From Zygnema cylindricum (Eukaryota; Streptophyta; Zygnematophyceae; Zygnematales; Zygnemataceae): DNA of 64,000 nucleotides. The position numbers and the translations under genes were made by a program. Location of the stretch: contig JBBHKE010000805.1 of assembly GCA_037447655.1 (NCBI GenBank), forward strand, positions 1-64,000, written 5' to 3'. A model generated the notes under the pieces. That model was given only the letters and a program-made list of their open reading frames with translations. It made no database searches and had not been told where the DNA came from. This document shows positions 1 to 9,028 of this stretch, piece after piece (positions within the stretch are counted from its first letter, which is position 1; each line of letters begins with the position of its first letter).

Positions 1-12
1 GGGGGGGGGGGG

Positions 13-52
<40 letters not shown>

Positions 53-60
53 AGGGGGGG
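1..60. repeat. Poly-G tract at window start
   Basis: The first 60 bases are almost only G, broken by one TT and one AA. No coding meaning is assigned; translation gives only glycine runs. It could fold as a G-quadruplex, or it could mark a low-quality assembly edge. Confidence 0.9.
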
Positions 61-175
61 GGGGAGGGAGAGGGGGAGTGGGGGAGGGGGGAATTGGGGA
101 AGAGGGAGTTGAGGGAGTCGAGGGAGTCGAGGGAGTTGTGGGAGTTGAGGGAGTTGGGTGGGAATAGGGGTGAGG
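61..175. repeat. G-rich imperfect short repeats
   Basis: Loose tandem copies of a 9-10 base unit resembling GGGAGTTGAG or GGGAGTCGAG follow the poly-G tract, giving a low-complexity purine-rich stretch. The open frames here encode only G/E/R/L-rich repeats and are not treated as genes. Confidence 0.7.
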
Positions 176-310
176 GTAGAGGTCGATATCGGATTCAGTT
201 TCGGTTTTGGATTTGGTTTGAGTATTGGTTTCGGGTTGGAGGCTATACATGGTGGAGGGGATGTCGTGTGACGTCATCATCGTCATCCATTTATAGCATT
301 GCCATGGCAC

Positions 311-317
311 TATAAAT
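311..317 (+). promoter_or_regulatory. Possible TATA box
   Basis: TATAAAT lies about 25 bases upstream of a long pyrimidine-rich (CT) tract, the usual arrangement of a plant core promoter with a Y-patch and CT-rich 5' leader. No convincing coding exon was recognised downstream, so this is position and motif only. Confidence 0.25.
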
Positions 318-335
318 GCTCACATTTGAGGAGAG

Positions 336-395
336 TTCCTCTCTCTCTCTCTCTCGCTGTCTCTCTCGCTGTCTCTCTCGCTCTCTCTCTCTCTC
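336..395. repeat. CT microsatellite with CTGT interruptions
   Basis: A run of CTCTCT units, interrupted twice by CGCTGT, ends in CTCAG. It may belong to a transcribed CT-rich leader, because it sits just downstream of a TATA-like sequence at 311-317. Confidence 0.85.
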
Positions 396-467
396 AGTTG
401 TAGCTGCACAGCTGTCTTGTCACACTTTCTGTCGTCTTCTCCCTCGAATACCTAACCCTCTTGTAGA

Positions 468-556
468 GTGGAGGAGACTTCCGTACCGCTGAGCCGCATT
501 ATATTTAGCTCCATCGCGGTACACGTGTCATGCTTCCCTGGTTTGTTCGCTCTCTC

Positions 557-609
<53 letters not shown>

Positions 610-923
610 TGTCCTCCCTTCGACGGATTTCTCGACTGCCAAAAGCGCTCGTGCTTTTTCCTCGGCGTGGCGTGCCAGTGTCCGTCCGTACATCTCGGCC
701 CTCAGGTGCCTCCGTGGACCGGGGGCAGTCGCGCGGGCGACGCCAGCTCGGACCATCCGGAGGATATCGTGGCGGCGGCGAGGTCGTCCTTCCAATCGCG
801 CGCGATTCGAGCTCTGACCGCGCGATCCGCGTACCTGGAGGGGGAACCGTTCCGCCAGAAAGGGTGCTGTACGGAAGCTTTGTCACGGAGTTTGGCAGGA
901 GACACGCGGCAGAAGCTCGTTAG
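468..923 (+). CDS. Unsupported 151-aa open frame across a CT repeat
   Basis: The frame starts MEETSVPLS, runs through a (Leu-Ser)n stretch encoded by the CT microsatellite, and continues as Arg/Gly/Ser-rich sequence. No domain is recognised. The region 610-900 is much more GC-rich than its surroundings, which might reflect a real first exon or 5' UTR. The open frame may exist only because a CT repeat is open in several frames on both strands. Treat it as a transcribed-region candidate, not an established protein. Confidence 0.12.
549..608. repeat. (CT)n microsatellite
   Basis: About 60 bases of nearly pure TC dinucleotide. It is open in all three plus frames (Leu-Ser or Ser-Leu) and on the minus strand (Arg-Glu), which explains several overlapping spurious reading frames here. 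Confidence 0.95.
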
Positions 924-2864
924 GAGTACGGCCGACATAATATCGTAAAGTGAACGGTGAAGCGTTTCGGATTTACGGGAGGATGTGACTTTGTCGTTTT
1001 GCGAGCCACTGGCCCACCCTCGCTTGCACAGATTTGATATGAAAGGGAATACGGATATTCGGTGTCGGTCGGTCTGGTCGTACCCTATTTGTTGTGTTCC
1101 ACCCGGCTGATGTACGGTCCATTTCTGACGCATTCACTTATGAAACTTCAGTAATCAACACTATTTAAAAAACTAGCACTTCCTGACCAGTAATGAACCA
1201 CATTATTAGCGAATAGCATCGGATACCGTAGAATTTACTACTATTATTGGTGCTATTTGGTGTAGGTAGCAAAAGTAACGGTCGTATGTGTTGCAATGTC
1301 ATGTGGAGGCACATGCGAGAGGAGTTTGGAACATGTGGTGTAGTACAGTACGGATGGACGGTGCTGCCACCGAATAGACACAAAAATGACACGTGAAGAT
1401 CAACACGACGAGAATTTAAATCCAGGCGTCAGGTCTTTCGAAAGTCGAAACCCGTACGGACGCTTATATGCGCAAGTAATAATGAATCCAAGATTCCGGG
1501 ATGCCAATCAGAGTTGGAGTTTGCACAGGTCCTTACACGTGTTGGCTCTATCAGTGAAATGTGAATGCTCGTAGCTCCCGCAGCTGTCGAATCCAGAGGC
1601 GAAAGATTTTGCTGAGAGCGTCCAAAACATGACGCTTTTTAAATTAAATCTCAGCCGTCCCTTCTGAAGAATTCCTACCAGAGATATGAAATTCCGCGAT
1701 TGTCGTTTTGGACAGTTGTAAGTGACTGAGGATAATCATTACTATTTACTGTTTACATTGTCATAGGGAGCTTTAACAACCTATGGCAACAACGACACCA
1801 GTACACTTCGTCCTAAAAGCCCTAAATCTATTTTTTCATGTCAGAATAAAAATGCAAAGTCCTCGTACTCACGTCCGATACGCAAAAAATGTTTGAATGC
1901 CTTTTCATAAGCTCCTTAATACACGAAGGGGCAGCTTCACACGTTGAAAAAAAAAACATTTTTGCTTAGTTTTACACGTGCAAAGATTTTAGTGCATTAC
2001 AGCGACGCGTGGAATTCGGACATCACGATAGTAAGTAGGACTCCAGAGTGGATCGCAACAATCTCCGGAAATCCCGCAACCTTGGAAAATGATGACGACT
2101 TCCATCTCATTGTTACTCAAGAATGGGCCGAAAATTTTCAATAATGACGTTTCATTTGTGCAACGCTTTGCACGTTTGAAAAGTAATCTTTGTTGGCGGA
2201 GTTTTAGAAAGGGTAAACCTCCATCAGGCGAAAAGTGAGGTTTATTGGGAAAAGTGCATTTCCGTACAGGTACAGCTCATTTTCGTACATAGCCGTACTA
2301 TTTTGCTTTGCCCTTTCTCTAAAAGGGAAAAGCATTCCAGTCGCATTCGTCTCTGGTGACAACTATAATTGATCGTCGATTTTTTTTGTGTAAGATCGTG
2401 TGCCGTTGAGCGATTTGAGTTATGATTGGGTATGTCATGTTCCAATTTTGGTGTAATGAAAAGAGACGCGTGGTACAATCCTATTTGTTGTATTTCGCGT
2501 GGTTGTAATGCATAGATGTCTCATTCGTACGAATTTTGACATTATTACGAATTTCGTTATTTTGTATAGCTTTTCGACCTTTTGTAAAATGCGTATACTT
2601 TTCGTACGGAGTAAATGTACGATAATAATGAACGGAATTATTCAAATAAAGGGTTGAACGTACACCGTGAATCGCTATTAAAGCTAAACTCTATTTTGGG
2701 GCAATGTTAACACCGACGAGAGTTATGTCGGCATTCATTATCCGCGCCGTAATTATGAACATGACATACCCAATTATTGTGCCTTCCTCTATTGGTGCCG
2801 CGAAGTAGTTGAAGTTTGGAGAGAAGGAGAGGCAAGGTGAGCAATGTGAGAGAGGCGCGAGCTA
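924..2864. other. No gene recognised; AT-rich, GTAC-rich spacer
   Basis: I see no domain, RNA gene or terminal-repeat element here. Open frames are short and lack recognisable motifs. GTAC and CGTAC words recur by eye (for example 2262-2300 and 2520-2660), as elsewhere in the window. Confidence 0.5.
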
Positions 2865-3775
2865 CAGTGGCGCCTTCACTAATTTTTCACCTCTCCGTGA
2901 AATGGCACTACAACCTCGAGACCCGTGCAAAAAAATAAATCGTACAAGATGCAAGCGGACAAAAACAAACAGCCATGTACTTTTTTTCGTCGTCAAAAAC
3001 TTTGGAAAACTTTTCACACGTGCGAATACATTTCCCTATTTGTTAAAGAGGTTTTACTTTATTTAAAACACATCGCCGATGTGTTTGAAGATAAGTTTGG
3101 AGATGATGTGACGGCGTGTCGAAAAAACACAAAACAACAACTTTTCGTACATACTAAGTTCGACGATGAATCAAATTGCACTCTACAATTTTGCGATATC
3201 TTCATACGGTTGCAACTTTAGCAGTACGGCGCTACGTTTTAAAGGAAAATGACAGAAAAAAACCCGTACGTAGCCACATGGGGTTGTACCATAACAACGG
3301 AATTGTTACTTAAAGGTGTGATTTTTTTATAAAGGTACGACCCCATGTGGCTAAGTTCGGTTGTATTTATGTCGTTTTCCTTTCAAACTTACTGTGAAAC
3401 TGCCTAAGTTACAACCGTACAAAGAAATCGCAAATTTGTAGAGTACAATTTGCGTCATCGTCGAACTTAGGATGTACCAAAATTTGTCTTGTGTTTTTTT
3501 TTACCCACTGTCATGTCATCCTCAAACTTATTATAAACCACATCGACAATGTGTTTTAAATAAAATATAAAATTTTACACAAATAGTAAAACATATTCCC
3601 ATGTGTGAAAAGTATTCAAAAGTTTTTGACGGCTGAAAAAAGTACAGGTTTGCTCGTTTTTGTCCACATGCACCTTGTACGGTTTTTTTTTTGAAGGGGT
3701 CTCGATTGTGCAGTGTCATGTCACGTAAAGGTGAAAAATCTGCAAAGGTGAAAAATTTGCGAAGTCATGGCGGCG
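2865..3775. repeat. Large imperfect inverted repeat (foldback), ~0.9 kb
   Basis: The left half (about 2865-3290) returns reverse-complemented in the right half (about 3334-3775). The inner arms TAGCCACATGGGGTTGTACC (3271-3290) and GGTACGACCCCATGTGGCTA (3334-3353) pair at 19 of 20 positions around a ~43-base loop. Outward, matching pieces include the CTCGAGACCC region near 2916-2926 against GGGGTCTCGATTG near 3696-3709, and AATTTTTCACC near 2881 against GGTGAAAAATT near 3749. The arms are diverged, with small gaps. It is most likely an old foldback or MITE-like element. If transcribed, it could form a long hairpin RNA. Confidence 0.75.
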
Positions 3776-3902
3776 GGACATGAGAGGTTTACACAAAGGC
3801 ATGTTGTACAGCCACGACTGCAAGGTTGTACGTCTACGATGTCACAGAATGACATGCCACCAACCAAATCGTTTCAAAAATTACGATGTGTCTTGCGACG
3901 CT

Positions 3903-4143
3903 TTGTCGTGCATGGCAGTACAACCGTGAAAGGCATGCATCACATCCAATGTGGGTCGCCGATAAACACCAAAAAATGAATGACCATTACATATGTACAG
4001 TATTTGTGACCACAATAGGAGTACAAAGCATATATAACGCAAGAAACAATAAATGAATCTGCCCGGAAAACCAAATTATTCCAAGCACATGGACATAGCA
4101 AGAAAATAAAAGACAAAGCAACATAAGGTAAGTAAGGATGGAA
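3903..4143. repeat. 240-bp direct repeat, copy 1
   Basis: This segment (GTCGTGCATGGCAGTACAACC to GGTAAGTAAGGATGGAA) recurs nearly identically at 5212-5455. The two copies bracket the 3' LTR-like unit of gypsy element G1. The origin is unclear: part of a longer LTR, a duplicated 3' untranslated segment, or a relic of another copy. Confidence 0.8.
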
Positions 4144-5211
4144 ATCATATTTGCGACACTAGCCATTAGGAATGAATCGAATTAAAATAAACTAAACATA
4201 AGAAAAATATTTAAACAACAGGAAATAAAGATAATTAGAAAGAAACAAATTAAGTACGGGAATATTTGCGACAGTAGCCACTAGGCCCTGAAGTCATCAA
4301 TATTCTTTACAGGAGGCTAATCAGCTGGTAAGAACCCTTCCTTAGCCAGATGAAAGAGCCAAGATAACCCGTATTCCTCCAGGGCCAGACAAGGTGAGTA
4401 CCAGGTGTGTACCAGCCCGTACGGTCAGCGTCCAGACAACAAAAAAACACCAAGTCCACAGACACAATTCACAAATCACAACAAGTAGAAGATAGTCTGG
4501 AGGGAAACCTTGTAGGCTGGCTTCCGCCGGTAGATTAGGTAAGGTCTTAGTACAAAGAGAGGGAAAAACTCAAGAACAATTACAGGGATAGACCATGGGT
4601 TTGAAAAGCAAAACCCTAACTCAAAACTAGCATGTCACTAAATATTAGGTGGAAACCCTAAGATCACAAGATTCGACAAATCCCGAGAAAAAGCCTACAA
4701 GAAAACATGAACATTCCAATGTTGGATTCCCGTACTTAATTTGCAAAATTTACTATCTCGTCAAATGGCATTTATCCTATGCTTTCACTAATCTGTACGC
4801 CTACTCTAATTCCTATATGTCACTGAGCAGGCAGGTTTTTATGTTAAAACGCTGCCAGTTTCAAGAGACGACCGCTGCGTGGCCACCTCAGACTACTATT
4901 AAATCTACACCTCGAGGGAGAAAACCCTCCCTAAGTTAAGCAAAAATGATGCATGAACCTCCAAGGGTTCATGACTTCAGACACCTTTGAGGTTTGTAGC
5001 CGTTTGAATTCCTGACGATTGATGCTCTACCGCGGTCCAGTTTTACGCTAATTTCACACCGTGTTCTTGTGGTGCCGTACGAGAGTATATTCCAACCTTT
5101 GTCCCGTACGAATCTCTAGTTGTACTCTCGGATATGAACCTGTCACGTCACCGAAACATGAATTAGTACATAATTAAATCATAATACCCGCCGACGTCTT
5201 ACGGCATGACA
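4144..5211 (-). repeat. 3' LTR of gypsy element G1
   Basis: The segment aligns colinearly with 17346-18379 (5' LTR of G1) and with 30725-31417 plus 58267-58583 (5' LTR of G2). Shared landmarks include GGGAATATTTGCGACAGTAG near 4258 and 17437, and the terminal ACGGCATGACA at 5201-5211 and 18369-18379. Read on the minus strand it begins TGTCATGCCG. The exact other end is unresolved because similarity fades in an A-rich tract. Confidence 0.75.
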
Positions 5212-5455
5212 GCTGTCGTGCATGGCAGTACAACCGTGATTGGCATGCATCACATCCAGTGTGGGTCGCTGATAAACACCAGAAAATGAATGACCATTAC
5301 ATATGTACAGTATTTGTGACCACAATAGAAGTACAAAGCATATATAACGCAAGAAACAATAAATGAATCTGCCCGAAAAAACAAATTATTCTATGCACAT
5401 GGATATAGCAAGAAAATAAAAGAAAAAGCAAGATCAGGTAAGTAAGGATGGAATT
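5212..5455. repeat. 240-bp direct repeat, copy 2
   Basis: Near-identical to 3903-4143. It sits between the end of the PHD-encoding frame (5472) and the TGTCATGCCG start of the 3' LTR. A nine-G run on the minus strand (5456-5464) borders it and could be a polypurine tract, which would argue that the LTR starts here instead. Confidence 0.8.
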
Positions 5456-5471
5456 CCCCCCCCCAAGCTCC

Positions 5472-6050
5472 TTAGCTTGCGGGGGAGCTGGTAAGGACAG
5501 TCGGTAGGTCGCGACACCCGTGGCAAAACCACTGTCCAGCCGGGATAGTGTGTAGAGGTGGAATTAAACACTCCATATGGAATCCCAAATTGCAATACTC
5601 GCAGAGGAGCATTGTTGTTTCTCCATCAGATCGTCGGCATAACTGGCACTCAGTGGCCTCAGTAATTGGCATCCACCACGGGTCCATGCTGTGGGAAAGA
5701 TCAGGTAGATAGCAGGGGGCACAATGTTTCGAATGCTCCCGCAAAGTTTGTGTGTCGGCCCCTTGTAGACTTATTAATCCATTCGGGTTGATTTTTGTTA
5801 TCCTCAAGATGTGAGCTGAAACATCTGTGTCGAGTGTGTCAAAAGTTTGCCGTCGCAAATAAACGTAATCCTCCAGTCCAAAGGGTTTTTGTTGTGGTCG
5901 GTAGCAGCCACTGCGAGTTGTTGCAAACTGTAAGGAGTCGCAATGTTGGGCAATCTGCAAGTTTTCAAATGCCATGGGCATTTCCCTAGCAAAAAGCAAT
6001 GGGCGGTTGGTGAGTTCTTCCACAAAAACAGAATTAAACATAAGAGGCAA
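5472..6050 (-). CDS. Gypsy integrase C-terminal region fused to a PHD finger
   Basis: This 192-aa frame is the 3' end of G1 pol. Residues ~57-112 resemble the C-terminal domain of gypsy integrases (DYVYLRRQ, then LRITKINPNGLISLQG). Residues 135-179 form a complete C4HC3 PHD finger: CQLC, LLCEYC, GFHMEC, WFCHGC, including the conserved Trp two residues before the seventh ligand. PHD fingers read histone tails (often H3K4 state) or unmodified H3; integrase C-terminal readers, best known as chromodomains in chromoviruses, steer integration. The stop at 5472 lies just upstream of the 3' repeat region, so the PHD is the natural C-terminus. The frame is intact, but upstream parts of pol are broken. 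The shown start is only the first Met after a stop. Confidence 0.85.
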   Translation of the reverse strand: MPLMFNSVFVEELTNRPLLFAREMPMAFENLQIAQHCDSLQFATTRSGCYRPQQKPFGLEDYVYLRRQTFDTLDTDVSAHILRITKINPNGLISLQGADTQTLREHSKHCAPCYLPDLSHSMDPWWMPITEATECQLCRRSDGETTMLLCEYCNLGFHMECLIPPLHTIPAGQWFCHGCRDLPTVLTSSPAS

Positions 6051-6179
6051 AGGTAAGCTAGCGGCTTTCTGTATTTCTACCTAGTAGTGGGTTTCGACCA
6101 AACAACACATAATATGGACTAAAATTTGCTAAACTGGCCTGTACAGACATCTGATAACCCATGAATATATATCTCAACG

Positions 6180-6738
6180 ATTCATTCCGCACGGTAATCT
6201 ATTTTTCTAAGTAATGTTTACGCAAAGCCCGCTTAAATGTTTGTACAGCTCTCTCCGCCAAACCGTCTACTTGAGGATGATCACGACTCGTTCATCGATG
6301 ATCAATTAACGCCTCATCCAACATCCTCTTAAATTCGCCACAAAACTTTGTTCCTTGGTCCGTAAGTACTTCTGCAAGGGCTCCATATCGGAGGAGCATA
6401 TGCTCCTTAAAAGCTCCGGTGGTGAGTTTGGATGTTTTTTGCGAGAGTGCCACAACTTCCACCCATTTCCAGAAATTCTCAAACATTATCATGATGTATT
6501 GCTTGCCCCTTCGAAAAATTGGAAAGGGCTCTGCCAAATCACACGACCACCTGAAAAAGAGACCGTGAATAGGCAAGGGCTGAAATGTAGTTTGCCGGTT
6601 CGTAAATGAAGTTCGTAACTTATCACATGTGTTGCATTCATGCAACACCGACGCCACGTCGACCTGCATGCCCGACCACCAATAGCTTGCCTGTACCAAA
6701 CTCAAAGTACATTTATAGCTTGCCTGTACCAAACTCAA
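6180..6738 (-). pseudogene. Gypsy integrase, zinc-binding end and DDE core, broken
   Basis: The frame 6738-6292 carries the tail of the HHCC domain (ECNTCDKLR), the first core Asp in CDLAEPFP and the second in VLTDQGTKF. A TGA follows at about 6289-6291. In the same frame beyond it lies HPQVDGLAERAVQTFKRALR with the core Glu, then a TAG near 6210. The order HHCC-D-D-E is normal for Ty3/gypsy integrase, which inserts the cDNA. A 33-base tandem duplication (6683-6715 and 6716-6748) adds a repeated SLVQASY segment at the start, so the frame's beginning is artificial. Confidence 0.8.
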
Positions 6739-7199
6739 AGTACATTTAGTACCATAGTGTCCAGGGTCAAAGTGCGTTTAGTACCATAGTGTCCAAGGTC
6801 AGTATAAATCTGGTCAATAAGTAATAGTCTTTCTGTTGGTCGGGGAACATGTCGATGACTTCCATCTGCGAGAAGACGAATAAGTGATCCTCCCATCCAC
6901 AAGTAATTTTGGGCTCTCTTTCGAACACGCTCCTCCTCCTCTGGAAGGGTGCCCGGTTGGAAAGATTGAGTGGATAAAAAGTGAACCAAAGCGCTATCGC
7001 GCCATGTATAGTTTTCGGCTTTGTGATTTGTAGGTGTTGCAAAAATGTAAATCAGATGTGCTCCAGCTGATAAGGAGGCAACTGATTCGTGTCGTACACC
7101 ATTATCGGTAGAGATGAGTAAAGGGTATCTGGACATTCCGTTGGCATTCAAAGTGAGGAGCCCTGGTCGATGGATTATTTCCATATCATATTCTTGCAA
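6735..7199 (-). pseudogene. RNase H end, tether and integrase HHCC start (gypsy G1)
   Basis: The frame begins with the RNase H C-terminal signature region (EYDMEIIHRPG, then LNANGMSR, where families usually read NADALSR, so an active-site Asp appears lost). It continues through a ~90-residue tether to the His-x-His part of the integrase zinc domain (LGHYGTKRTL). Its first residues repeat the end of the neighbouring frame because of a ~48-base tandem duplication at 7157-7255. Confidence 0.75.
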
Positions 7200-7629
7200 A
7201 ATAAGAGCCCAGCCCGGGTCGATTAATTATTTCCGTATCATATTCTTGTAAAATAGGAGCCCAACGGGCTAATTTGCCAAATAGCTTGTCATTGGTCATA
7301 AGCCAATGCAATGGTTGATGGACAGTAAGAAGGGTAAAAGGCTTGCCATAAAGATAATGTCGGAAATGAATAATACCCCACACTGCGGCAAGGCATTCTC
7401 CCTCGTAACTACTGTAATTTGATTCCGCTTGATTGTTGCTTCTACTGGTGTAGGCCACCATATATTCCTCACCTGTGAGTTCGCGTTGAGTTAGGATGGC
7501 GGCAATACCGGGCTTACCAAAGTCGGTCTGTAGATAAAACGGTAATTTATGATTTGGGGGAAGAATGATGGGAGCGGTGGACAATACGTCCTTTAATCCC
7601 TGAAATGCCTCAATATGAGAGGGTCCCAT
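7186..7629 (-). pseudogene. RNase H domain of gypsy pol (G1)
   Basis: The frame shows the RT connection (EAFQGLKDVLSTAPIILPP) followed by RNase H motifs: FYLQTDFGKPGIAAILTQ (first catalytic Asp in the TD), YSSYEGECLAAVWGI (catalytic Glu) and the LLTVHQPL segment, where active enzymes usually have TDH. RNase H removes the RNA strand during reverse transcription. It overlaps the RT frame by a frameshift near 7610 and ends in a duplicated segment. The degenerate third motif suggests it is inactive. Confidence 0.8.
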
Positions 7630-8495
7630 GTGAACAAGACTGATTTTTTCAAGAGTTCATTTAGTGGAGATGCAAGTGTGCTAAAACTGGGAACAAACCG
7701 CCGGTAATAATTGGCTAACCCTTGGAACGCACGCGAGCTAGTCAAATCAGTTGGTGCCAGTACGTTACTAATTGATTCCACTTTGACTTCTAGCGGGGTA
7801 ATTCCCTCAGATGAGATAAAATGCCCAATGTATGGGACCCTTTCGGCCCCAAAGGTACATTTTGCTGGATGACATTTAAGTCCTACCTTTTTTAATTCCT
7901 TCAACACCCACTCTATATGAACTGCATGTTCCTCTTTGGCAGCCAAAGCGATGATCAAATCGTCGATATAGCAATAGGCAAAAAAACATCCCCTCAAAAC
8001 TGAGTCCATGACCTTTTAGAATACCGCCGGTGCATTTTTCAGTCTAAAAGGAATAACCGCCCATTCCCAACGTCCGTCACTACCCCAAAATGCAGTCTTG
8101 TGTCTGTTTTTTTCCTCTATCTCGATTTGGTTAAACCCCTGTCGCAGATCTATGATACTAAATTTTTTAGCTCCTCCAACATGATCAAAAATATCCTTCG
8201 CTAATGGCATCGGATGTCGGTCCTGGATTGTACGTGAGTTTAGTTCTTGATAGTCCCCACACATACGACGTTCTGTAAAATTTCCCTCCGCGTCTTTTTT
8301 ACAAGGTATAACGATGGGCGCCACGAAGGTGGAATGAGACCTATAAATCAGACCCGCTTCCTCTAATTTCGCGCATCGTTTGTCCACAGATTCCCATTCC
8401 GTTTCTAATATACGATGCTTGGATTTAAATATGGGTCTGTCGTCCTCTAGGTCGATGGTCATTCTGTAGGTGGTGTGCCGACCTAAGTCTTTCAT
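7593..8495 (-). pseudogene. Reverse transcriptase of gypsy element G1, split by one stop
   Basis: Two neighbouring frames make up the polymerase. The first (8495-8016, 159 aa) carries the N-terminal fingers and the first catalytic Asp in FSIIDLRQGFNQI. The second (8009-7593, 138 aa) carries the second catalytic motif CYIDDLII at residues 13-20, LKCHPAKCTF, and YIGHFISSEGI leading to ANYYRRFVPSF of the thumb. These are the standard Ty3/gypsy blocks in order. Preceding residues (LGRHTTYRMTID) form the usual pre-RT linker. It copies element RNA to cDNA in the cytoplasmic particle. One stop and a missing few residues separate the halves. Confidence 0.88.
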
Positions 8496-9028
8496 AGAGA
8501 AAGCGAACGCGTCTCAATGTCGGTTAATGACTCCATCTAACAGTTCGTGTTTAGTTTTTGTTAGTCCAGTTCCGAAGTTCCATGTCGCTTTTTTAGGCGT
8601 GTAATAGGTCATCGCTTCCATGTCTTATGCAAATGCTAGTTGGTCATCTGCTATGAAGGAGTGACCCAACTTATAATTGACTAGAAGCTAATGCAAACAA
8701 TTTACTGCGTGATGCCAACTTTTAGACGGAAATGTAGTTGTCCAGTATGGGGATACTTGGGTCGGTGTTTGAGACCTAACGGCTGTGTATGCTGGGAGAG
8801 ACCAACCCATACGACTAGGGACCAAAAAATCACAAATAGTGTGAGCTTTGTCCAACTTGGCAGCGAAAAGAAAGAGGGAGAGCTGAAAAGTTGTATCCTG
8901 GAGAGAAGGTGCTAACTTAGATGTTGTATGTTTAAATGGTGTATGCCCCCCCCCTCAACTGATTGAGAAGGATTGTTCTGTGCGTATCGACCAGCTGCAA
9001 ACCCTATGCTCAAGACAAATGACAATGA
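8496..9028 (-). pseudogene. Degenerate linker between methyltransferase and RT (gypsy G1)
   Basis: Translation on the minus strand gives pol-like linker pieces leading into the RT (for example LGHSFIADDQLAFA, then TYYTPKKATWNFG), broken by several stops and a nine-C run at 8946-8954. No domain is recognised. The piece shows that the methyltransferase and RT were once one continuous polyprotein or closely spaced frames. Confidence 0.5.

Noticed and set aside
505-886. Overlapping Leu-Ser, Ser-Leu and Arg-Glu repeat proteins on both strands
   Set aside because: They are the six-frame reading of one CT microsatellite; no frame has other support.
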